Positions 1-5,489 of a stretch of DNA of 8,253 nt are shown in pieces. Position 1 is the first letter of the stretch. Each line of letters starts with the position of its first letter. The notes under the pieces were generated by a model. That model searched no databases, was not told the origin of the DNA, and was given only the letters and a program-made list of their open reading frames with translations. Position numbers and translations under genes: made by a program. The stretch is taken from the NCBI GenBank assembly GCA_964465145.1, contig CAYXJR010000128.1, forward strand, positions 1-8,253. Reading direction: 5' to 3'. The DNA comes from JAUVKA01 sp964465145 (GTDB lineage: Bacteria > Bacteroidota > Bacteroidia > Bacteroidales > UBA12481).

Positions 1-58
1 TCAACTGGTAGTGGTTTTTAGTGATCAGTGGTAGTATTTGGGGGTGACGCCGAAAATT

Positions 59-1210
59 TCATAATTCGTCTCTATACTTGAAAGTGACAATTATTGGATT
101 GTCCCCCATAACTATGCCCAATTTACTGGTAACGTTGGATGGGATTTTAAAATCATCCTTATCCATAAAGTCTGTAGGTTCAATAATGATATAAGAGAGT
201 TCATCGTTCCAAAACCTTGGGAAGTTATCGAAATTTGGAACCATGGATAATTTCTCAAACCCAAGAAAATCCTGATAATTATTTATTAGTCTTCCTGCTG
301 AGCCCCTTGGATTACTTATAAAATGATAGTAATTCTTTTTTTCCCTGAATCCAATAGAACAATGTTTATCAGTAATATTCATCTCAATAATATTGTAAAT
401 CATATTTTCCCTTTCAACCAAAGTAACAAAGTCCCTGATACTGGCATATTCCCTTTGAATATACTTAGGCGGCATTTTATTTTCTCCAAAATTAAGAATT
501 ATTGCAGGCTGTAACCTATCTTGGGAAACAGAGAAGATTGTGTCTTTACAATCCATATAAAAAAACAGATCTTCCTCACTCTTCTGAAAATTCTGAATTC
601 CCTGAAAGTACCTCCATTGATATTCATTTTGGCTAATGGGAAATAGTGATTTTACAATTTTCTGACTTTTCAGATTAAAAAAGTTCAAACGATCCTTGGA
701 GCTGTCGGTCCAGTCCGAGCCTGAGTAAATCGCTAATGTAGATTGGTTGATAAATTCAAAGGCTAATCCGTGCAAATCAATTGGAATTGTTTTAATTGTT
801 GAACCATTACTATCAATTTGCAATATTTTTTTACCTCTACGGTCCAGAATGAGGAAATTAGTATTATTAATTATTTGAATATCCGTAAGGGAAAGATATT
901 CTCCAGGTCCTTTTCCTCTTTTATCAATAGAAAATAGATGTTTTCCAGAAATACTAAAAACAATAATTTTATTTGAAATTAAAACAACAATCGAATCATT
1001 ATGACGAACCTTGAAATCATTTCCAATTAGTGAATTATCATTTGTTTCGAGACGAATGTATGATATTGTACTCAAATCGACTACCTGCTTATAGTCGATG
1101 GCAGAAGCAGATTTAAGTGAAATATTTAATGTCGTTTGCCCATTCAGACTAGCAAACCAAAAGGTTGAAATAAAAATTGTAGCAGACAAGTTAAAAAAAA
1201 TTTTATACAT
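59..1210 (-). CDS. Exported 6-bladed beta-propeller protein (Bacteroidota family)
   Basis: This 383-residue protein has an N-terminal signal peptide (about residues 1-25, hydrophobic core SATIFISTFWFA, likely cleaved near LNGQ). The rest fits a beta-propeller of the 6-bladed type common in Bacteroidota (DUF5128/TolB-like group). Its signatures are YIRLETNDNSLIG at 51-63, the blade element IIVFSISGKHLFSI, and the hallmark RGKGPGEY at 98-105, followed by further strand-turn-strand blades such as FLILDRRGKKILQID. No catalytic motif is visible, so it is probably a periplasmic or surface binding or scaffold protein with unknown ligand. There is no lipobox cysteine. It follows a small secreted-peptide gene on the same strand, 51 bp away, with a hairpin between. 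The start at 1210 gives a proper signal peptide and the stop is TGA at 59-61. The family call is firm; the function is not known. Confidence 0.88.
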   Translation of the reverse strand: MYKIFFNLSATIFISTFWFASLNGQTTLNISLKSASAIDYKQVVDLSTISYIRLETNDNSLIGNDFKVRHNDSIVVLISNKIIVFSISGKHLFSIDKRGKGPGEYLSLTDIQIINNTNFLILDRRGKKILQIDSNGSTIKTIPIDLHGLAFEFINQSTLAIYSGSDWTDSSKDRLNFFNLKSQKIVKSLFPISQNEYQWRYFQGIQNFQKSEEDLFFYMDCKDTIFSVSQDRLQPAIILNFGENKMPPKYIQREYASIRDFVTLVERENMIYNIIEMNITDKHCSIGFREKKNYYHFISNPRGSAGRLINNYQDFLGFEKLSMVPNFDNFPRFWNDELSYIIIEPTDFMDKDDFKIPSNVTSKLGIVMGDNPIIVTFKYRDEL

Positions 1211-1224
1211 AAATATAAAAATTA

Positions 1225-1249
1225 GAGATCACGTCAACGACGTGATCTC
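1225..1249 (-). terminator. Intercistronic hairpin: terminator or attenuator ahead of the propeller gene
   Basis: A perfect 11-bp inverted repeat (arms GAGATCACGTC and GACGTGATCTC, 3-nt loop) lies between the 77-aa peptide gene and the beta-propeller gene. Read on the minus strand it is followed directly by TAATTTTTATATTT and then the propeller start codon. This fits an intrinsic terminator for the peptide mRNA that allows partial read-through, or a hairpin that limits ribosome access 14 nt before the start. The plus-strand side has no T-tract, so it acts in the minus direction if it is a terminator. Confidence 0.65.
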
Positions 1250-1261
1250 GATAAGACAAAA

Positions 1262-1495
1262 TTAATTTGGCAAAGCACATAGAGGGTCGGGACAATAACT
1301 GTATTGTGTGTTGCCACAACAATATATTCCAGTTTGAACATTATATTTCAAAGGTCTCACTAGAGAATCTGTTTCGGCAAACTGGACAAGTGACTGTTCA
1401 GTCTCAACTATGTTAGAACTTGCTTTTGTTAGAGCCTGCCCTCCAAAAACAAATAAGGCAAATAATAAAATAATTAGAATTTGTGTTTTCTTCAT
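1262..1495 (-). CDS. Small exported Cys-containing peptide
   Basis: This 77-residue protein starts MKKTQILIILLFALFVFGG, a clear signal peptide, with likely cleavage near QA (21) or KA (25). A polar middle section follows. The C-terminus is short and cysteine-containing, with C59, C60, C68 and C73 in the pattern CC-x7-C-x4-C, and ends in ALPN. No known domain is recognised. The size, the signal peptide, the Cys-bearing tail and the position just upstream of a 6-bladed propeller gene resemble the Bacteroidota NVEALA-type peptides found next to TolB-like propeller genes. The NVEALA signature itself is absent, so this is an analogy only. The four cysteines could form two disulfides in the periplasm. 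The start at 1495 is the only one that keeps the whole signal peptide. Function unknown. Confidence 0.75.
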   Translation of the reverse strand: MKKTQILIILLFALFVFGGQALTKASSNIVETEQSLVQFAETDSLVRPLKYNVQTGIYCCGNTQYSYCPDPLCALPN

Positions 1496-1932
1496 TTTAA
1501 AGAATTTAAATTAGTTAAAAAACTTAACATAGTAACAATCATCTTCAAATCAGGGTATTTATTTAAAACCCTAATCAATTAGGAGCCATTTCTTACATAT
1601 CCAGTTTCTGCAGAAACCAGTTACAACTTAAATTGATGATCTCAGATCAAATTGCTTTGATTTAGAGTTAATATTTATTAGGTAAATGTAACTTGACCGG
1701 TTTCAAATCACTATTAAGAACCTAAATAAACATGTTCTTTTTATGATTTCATAAGTTATATTATGATGCAACAACAATTCACGTTGAATTTGCAAAATTT
1801 GCACACACAAGTTATACCCACAATTAGGTAATCGATACCCTCAAACTTACGGTGAAGTGTTATTTAGAGGAATTATTAATAACAAATTTGCTGGCCTTGT
1901 TCCTTGTAGAATGCTTTTTCCTGTCCTGTTCA
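1496..1932. other. Non-coding region with many short inverted repeats
   Basis: No convincing gene is seen in these 437 bp between the XRE gene and the small peptide gene, both read leftward. The region would hold the promoter and leader of the peptide gene, but no TAnnTTTG box with a well-placed -33 TTG was found close to the start. The notable content is a set of short perfect inverted repeats between 1570 and 1803, listed separately. Confidence 0.6.
1570..1803. repeat. Cluster of seven short perfect inverted repeats
   Basis: The perfect palindromes or near-zero-loop inverted repeats are CCTAAT-CA-ATTAGG (1570-1583), GTTTCTGCAGAAAC (1604-1617), TGATCT-C-AGATCA (1637-1649), ATCAAA-TTGC-TTTGAT (1646-1661), TTATGA-TT-TCATAA (1741-1754), AATTCA-CGT-TGAATT (1776-1790) and TGCAAA-A-TTTGCA (1791-1803). 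The third and fourth overlap and could not form together. Most have too little loop for RNA hairpins, so dyad binding sites for dimeric regulators are the more natural reading. The XRE gene starts about 340 bp from this cluster, but no single half-site sequence recurs, which weakens the idea of one regulator. Some are expected by chance in AT-rich DNA. Confidence 0.45.
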
Positions 1933-2139
1933 TTATCTTTTAGTAAAGAAGAAAGAAATATGAACCGTATAAAAGTTGGATAGCTTTGTTAAGGTATCAA
2001 TTCCAGGAAGATGTTTGCGTGTTTCGTAATTAGAAACATCAATCCCCGTGCATTCCCTAACCTTCTCCTGGCTTACACCCCTGATTTCCCTGATTTCTCT
2101 CAATTTGAGCGAAATAATCTCTTTATTTTTCTTCTCCAT
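1933..2139 (-). CDS. Small XRE/Cro-C1-type helix-turn-helix regulator
   Basis: This 68-residue protein is almost entirely one HTH_3 (Cro/C1) domain. LKLREIREIRGVSQEKV (about 12-28) is helix 1 and the start of helix 2. TGIDVSNYETRKHLPGIDTL (about 31-50) contains the recognition helix and the family's G.....YE...R.P....L pattern, and the remainder is the closing helix. There is no effector or oligomerisation domain, so it would act as a simple dimeric DNA-binding repressor or activator in the cytoplasm. It lies 187 bp downstream of the CHAT gene and upstream of a palindrome-rich region, all on the minus strand. Its own promoter was not recognised in 2140-2325. Targets are unknown; self-regulation or control of the flanking genes is inference from position. 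The stop is TAA at 1933-1935. Confidence 0.8.
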   Translation of the reverse strand: MEKKNKEIISLKLREIREIRGVSQEKVRECTGIDVSNYETRKHLPGIDTLTKLSNFYTVHISFFFTKR

Positions 2140-2325
2140 GACAGTAATCTTTTTGCATTATTATTGTACTTGTTAACAGGACATATCTCCCGTTTATAAG
2201 TGGTTAATACCAAAACAGGGCAAAACATTACCGGAAATTTTTCAACAAAATTCTGATGGGGAGTGTTAGTCGTAGATAATCAGGTTTATATGAATGAGGC
2301 AGGAGGATGGCTTGATTGCTTTTTT

Positions 2326-4860
2326 CTAAGAATATAATCGCTTTCTGAGAAGGACAAGGGCACAAATAATGAAGGCAATAGAAAGAATTATGAATACTAA
2401 AGACGCCAGTGGAGCATCATTATCCCTTGAACCATAATAAACCAATCCGGCCCAATAGTAAGGATGATCATATCCGACCTGGCTGTTTTTCAGATACTTT
2501 ATTTTGGCTTTTGAAAGAGCCTTGGATTCGGTATAATGAGTAAAATACCTATAATAATTGGAAGCAATTTCAGAGGAGGATTGATCAGAGGCTTCCCATA
2601 AATGCTGAATTATTGATTTGCTTCCTGCCATGGCGAAGGCCAGGCCCAGGGACATGAGCCCCTCGCCTTGATTAAGCGGCCCGGATCCTGATTCACAGCC
2701 ATTAATAAAAACGGGATATCCGGGAATATCCTGGTACAATATGTCCTGGAAGGTTAGTAAGCTATTTGAATCGGATTGCATGCAGCTGAGTCCGGAAGAG
2801 AAAACATTCTGCTGGTTTATCGACAAATGGCTTGAAATATGGATGGCATCATTTTCATTTACAAGCTTATCAAATTGAAATGGTTCCTGATCAATATAAT
2901 AAATGCCGGAGTTTGGGAATCTGTTTTGTAATGCCTCGACTTCAGTTTCCATCATTGAGGTTCTTTCAGATACTCCACAGCTTATTATCCCAATTCTACT
3001 TTCTTTATCGAAGTTCATTTTTATCGGTGCGGAAAAAAATGGTGTGGCAACGTAGCGTATCTCATGGGATTTTAACAAATAGGGTAGTTCCTTAAAGGTT
3101 TTTTGACTCTTGTGTTTTTCAATTAATGCCTCAAATGAAAAACCCAACAATATCCCATCCGGATGAAAAGCCAGGGTTCTATCGCTCTTCTGAATTATTG
3201 GTTTGATAAGCCTTTCAAAGAGGTATTGGCTTAAGCCGGAGAATCCCTCCACGTCAGTCTGGGAATAATTCGCATTAGGTGATTTCATCAGAAACTCTTT
3301 GAAATTCTCAATTGATTGTATGAGCAGGCTGTCTTTGTTTATTGGAAAAATCTCCTTGCCCCTTTTTGTTACAATAAATGCTAACAAAGTTGAATCGGTA
3401 TCGAAAAACCCGATATATTTTTCCCTTTTTCCCAGAGATTCTGCAAGCATGTCTACCAGAGAAATATATGCTTTTTCCCTTAAAATATCAAAATAATTTG
3501 CCCGTATCTGTTCTTCTGTGTTCTCATAGAGTCTGAGCAAATTGCTAACTGAATCTAATGTGCAAGACAAGGTTCCATCGAAATTATCCGCCAGAACGAG
3601 GTCCATGGTTTTTCTGCGCTTTTTCAAATCTTCCGACAATTTCATTGGCATCCCAGACCTCCTGTAAATCAAGTCTTTTTCAATCAGCCAATTAAGCGAT
3701 AAAGATTTTGCCTGTAAAGTCCATTCAAATGCCAGATCATTATACAAATTATCCCCTGTGAGTTTATAAAGATTAATTGCCGCTATCACACCTTTGTTGA
3801 AGGCTTCCCTGCCTTTATCAGCAATTATGAACCTTGTGGCTTCGGCATTAATCGCATGTGATAAGTACAGCAGACGGTTGACAGCCTTTTGAAACAAATC
3901 CAAAGCTCCTTGATAATCGGACAACCCATTGATCAATAAATCACCATAATTAAGAAGACTTTCGATAAGCACTGTTTCATATTGAGGATTAGGCTCCACA
4001 GTTGAAATATCACCGGTGGATTGTGAAAGAATATTAATGGCTTTTTTGTAATAGTTAGAAGCAGAGTCCTTTATTTCAGTTTTAGCATACATCTCTCCCA
4101 GGTGATTGCAGCAGATTCCAATTTGAAAATGAGTTTGACCTAAGCTATCAATGGCTCCACCCAAAGAGCGATGAAGGTATTCTGTACATTCGGAAAACCT
4201 GCCTTGGGAAAGCAAGTATCTTCCATAATTTCTCTCGGCAACAAAGGAAGCAAATTCTCCCCCTGAAGGTTCCTCCATTAAGCCTAAAACTTTTTCAAAA
4301 CTCGTTCTACAAAGAAGTAAATCATTCATCCGGATGCCAAGAGCGGCAAGATTTGAATAAATATTGGCCCGGTTGTCATGGTTCATTGAATTTCCATAGT
4401 TGCTTATCAAATCCTCCAGTAGAGATCTTGCTTCTTCATACTTCTTCGATAAAATATATGTTCCAGCGAAGTTAATTCTTGAATCTATCAGCGTGATGGT
4501 ATCCTTGTAAGATATAAAACATTGTTCAGCTACGGTATAACACCTCTCTGAAAGATAATAATTGCCCAGAGACCGGTAAGCAGATCCTTTGTAATAATTC
4601 AGGTAACCGAAATAGGGGGTTTGACAGATTAACGGGGAAAAGGAATCGATGGCTGCATTTGCCTTGATGATGACCTCAGTATTATTTCCGTTTTTAAGTG
4701 AGGTATTTACCTCTAAGGTCTGGTAGTAAATTTCCAGAACATCTTTGGCTCTTTGCACTGATGTATCTTCCTGCCCGGATACTGCTAATTGAAAAAGGCT
4801 GGATGACAACAAGTACAGTAATATGCCTTTCCAATGACTAATTTTAAATAACTGATTCAT
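2326..4860 (-). CDS. Exported TPR-CHAT caspase-like protein with C-terminal membrane anchor
   Basis: This 844-residue protein joins N-terminal TPR-like repeats to a C-terminal CHAT domain, a clan CD cysteine-protease fold related to caspases and separase. The start at 4860 (MNQLFK) is preferred over 4926 because it puts a signal peptide at the N-terminus (hydrophobic GILLYLLSSSLFQLAV, cleavage near SGQ, about residue 29). About six TPR-like helical pairs span roughly 60-335, for example YYKGSAYRSLGNYYLSERCY and NYGDLLINGLSDYQGALDLF. A helical linker follows. The CHAT region, about 540-810, includes HPDGILLGFSFEAL, the His motif HISSH (likely catalytic H678) and the Cys motif INGCESGSG (C722), followed by GEGLMSLGLAFAMAGSKSI. 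Residues 819-838 form a transmembrane helix followed by RKRLYS. The predicted topology puts the CHAT domain in the periplasm, anchored in the inner membrane. Substrate unknown. It is transcribed divergently from the small peptide gene at 4962. Confidence 0.93.
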   Translation of the reverse strand: MNQLFKISHWKGILLYLLSSSLFQLAVSGQEDTSVQRAKDVLEIYYQTLEVNTSLKNGNNTEVIIKANAAIDSFSPLICQTPYFGYLNYYKGSAYRSLGNYYLSERCYTVAEQCFISYKDTITLIDSRINFAGTYILSKKYEEARSLLEDLISNYGNSMNHDNRANIYSNLAALGIRMNDLLLCRTSFEKVLGLMEEPSGGEFASFVAERNYGRYLLSQGRFSECTEYLHRSLGGAIDSLGQTHFQIGICCNHLGEMYAKTEIKDSASNYYKKAINILSQSTGDISTVEPNPQYETVLIESLLNYGDLLINGLSDYQGALDLFQKAVNRLLYLSHAINAEATRFIIADKGREAFNKGVIAAINLYKLTGDNLYNDLAFEWTLQAKSLSLNWLIEKDLIYRRSGMPMKLSEDLKKRRKTMDLVLADNFDGTLSCTLDSVSNLLRLYENTEEQIRANYFDILREKAYISLVDMLAESLGKREKYIGFFDTDSTLLAFIVTKRGKEIFPINKDSLLIQSIENFKEFLMKSPNANYSQTDVEGFSGLSQYLFERLIKPIIQKSDRTLAFHPDGILLGFSFEALIEKHKSQKTFKELPYLLKSHEIRYVATPFFSAPIKMNFDKESRIGIISCGVSERTSMMETEVEALQNRFPNSGIYYIDQEPFQFDKLVNENDAIHISSHLSINQQNVFSSGLSCMQSDSNSLLTFQDILYQDIPGYPVFINGCESGSGPLNQGEGLMSLGLAFAMAGSKSIIQHLWEASDQSSSEIASNYYRYFTHYTESKALSKAKIKYLKNSQVGYDHPYYWAGLVYYGSRDNDAPLASLVFIILSIAFIICALVLLRKRLYS

Positions 4861-4961
4861 TGGCTGTTGTCCTGGATTTGCAAAAAAAGTCGGTAATGTT
4901 TTAGCTCTAAACAGTATTAACCCCAATATAATGTTTTATTTCTAACTTAAATTACAATGCT

Positions 4962-5125
4962 ATGAAGTCACAAACTGACGAAATCAGGAAAAAAAGAATT
5001 CCTGGATTCTTTCCAATGAGGAATTGATGAAGGTCCGTGGAGGGGATGGAGATGAAAGTGGAGGTCCCAATCCACCACCACCGCCTAATCCTCCTGATCC
5101 TCCGGATCCTGGCAGTGGAGGTTAA
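4962..5125 (+). pseudogene. Double-glycine-leader, proline-rich small peptide gene with a frameshift at an A7 run
   Basis: From ATG 4962 the frame reads MKSQTDEIRKKR and then stops early at TGA 5025-5027. From 4998 the +2 frame reads NSWILSNEELMKVRGG, a typical double-glycine leader (LSxEEL..V.GG), and then an Asp/Gly/Ser stretch and a Pro-rich tail (PNPPPPPNPPDPPDPGSGG) ending in TAA at 5123-5125. One extra A in the seven-A run at 4989-4995 would join the two into a 54-residue peptide. Such leaders are normally cut after GG by peptidase-C39 ABC exporters; none lies in this window. The Pro-rich tail contains 9-bp near-repeats (AATCCTCCT, GATCCTCCG, GATCCTGGC at 5087-5113). A terminator-like hairpin starts 11 nt after the stop, which supports a real transcription unit. 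It may be a true frameshift, a homopolymer sequencing error, or slippage. An internal ATG at 5027 gives only 32 residues and loses most of the leader. Confidence 0.6.
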
Positions 5126-5136
5126 CAAACAATTTT

Positions 5137-5204
5137 AAAGAAGCCCATCCCGGCATTATTAATCGTTTTGTGGGGACAAAACCGATCTGGGGATGGGTTT
5201 CTTT
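5137..5204 (+). terminator. Long-stem terminator-like hairpin with a nested hairpin
   Basis: A 15-bp stem pairs AAAGAAGCCCATCCC (5137-5151) with GGGATGGGTTTCTTT (5190-5204), with one G-U pair. On the plus strand the right arm ends in a T-rich run continuing TTTCTTTGTTT. The loop holds a second hairpin, GTTTTG-TGGGGA-CAAAAC (5165-5182), which extends through ATCG/CGAT with one bulged C. Placed 11 nt after the double-glycine peptide stop, it is best read as that gene's terminator. The large structured loop is unusual for a plain terminator. Confidence 0.72.
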
Positions 5205-5274
5205 GTTTACTAACCTAAACTTTCTTTATGGAAAGCTTGAAAAAGAGTCTGCGATTTGCAAAACAGATCACGAT

Positions 5275-5415
5275 TTATTCCCGTAATAACCAATTAACAA
5301 TGCTAACTACCTGAATATTATGATTGTCATCATTCAGTGTTGCTTCTTCTTCCATAGTTACGATGAAAAGCCTTGAAGCACCGAGCTCTTTACCTGCCTG
5401 GATTATAATTTTTAA
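5275..5415 (-). pseudogene. C-terminal remnant of an AAA_14/DUF4143-like ATPase
   Basis: On the minus strand an open stretch of 46 codons ends in TAA at 5275-5277. It reads IIIQAGKELGASRLFIVT, then MEEEATLNDD, then IQVVSIVNWLLRE. This matches the pattern at the very end of DUF4143-type ATPases: helix with KELG, strand LFIVT, acidic turn EEE, strand IQVV, final W-LL. The intact ATPase at 6893-8098 ends in the same way (HKLGQGLILTFNQED...ILIKPVWEWLL). An in-frame stop at 5416-5418 closes it upstream, there is no usable start, and the ATPase core is missing. It is therefore a leftover tail, with the body probably deleted when the neighbouring ATPase gene was acquired or rearranged. The family assignment rests on pattern only. 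Confidence 0.52.
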
Positions 5416-5426
5416 TTATGCTTATA

Positions 5427-5447
5427 AAACATTATGTTTGTGAAACA
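5427..5447 (+). promoter_or_regulatory. Candidate -7 promoter box with alternating AAACA/TGTTT half-sites
   Basis: TATGTTTG at 5433-5440 fits the Bacteroidota -7 consensus TAnnTTTG. It sits about 50 bp before the ATPase start at 5490. No good -33 TTG is seen; TTTA at 5411-5414 is the nearest. The box overlaps three half-sites in alternating orientation: AAACA (5427-5431), TGTTT (5435-5439) and AAACA (5443-5447), each separated by 3 bp. This layout would suit a repressor that blocks the promoter. Confidence 0.42.
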
Positions 5448-5489
5448 TTATAAAGAATCATATTGAATATTAAATCAAATCATTGCGCA

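Noticed and set aside
1..58. Imperfect repeats ACTGGTAGT and AGTGGTAGT downstream of the propeller gene
   Set aside because: They are short, imperfect and at the window edge; they form no convincing terminator hairpin or repeat array.
323..514. 63-codon plus-strand ORF inside the propeller gene
   Set aside because: It is antisense to a well-supported exported protein and has no recognisable domain or start signal.
1262..1495. Assignment of the 77-aa peptide to the NVEALA family
   Set aside because: The context is similar, but the NVEALA sequence motif is not present, so only an analogy is claimed.
1842..1849. TAAGTTTG (minus strand) as a -7 box for the small peptide gene
   Set aside because: It lies about 350 bp from the start codon and no TTG is found at the -33 distance.
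1847..1933. 28-codon minus-strand ORF overlapping the XRE stop (TAATG)
   Set aside because: The start-stop overlap suggests coupling, but the peptide has no recognisable features and chance ORFs of this size are common.
2011..2199. 62-codon plus-strand ORF over the XRE gene
   Set aside because: It is the shadow of the HTH gene on the other strand. Its hydrophobic stretch comes from the complement of the XRE codons.
2832..3496. Two plus-strand ORFs (2832-3095 and 3299-3496) within the CHAT gene
   Set aside because: Both are antisense to the conserved CHAT and linker regions and show no family features.
4861..4926. N-terminal extension of the CHAT protein from 4926
   Set aside because: The extra 22 residues would precede the signal peptide and cover the likely promoter region. 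The start at 4860 gives a normal export signal.
4894..4938. TAATGTTTTA repeated at 4894-4903 and 4929-4938, inverted copy at 5425-5434
   Set aside because: It does not match the -7 box, the spacing is irregular, and the motif is simple AT-rich sequence likely to recur by chance.
5228..5314. 28-codon plus-strand ORF after the terminator-like hairpin
   Set aside because: It overlaps the ATPase remnant antisense and shows no features of a real peptide.
5463..5489. TTG start for the ATPase_2 protein
   Set aside because: The extra nine residues are not typical of the family. ATG at 5490 begins at the conserved FLDRKNE segment.
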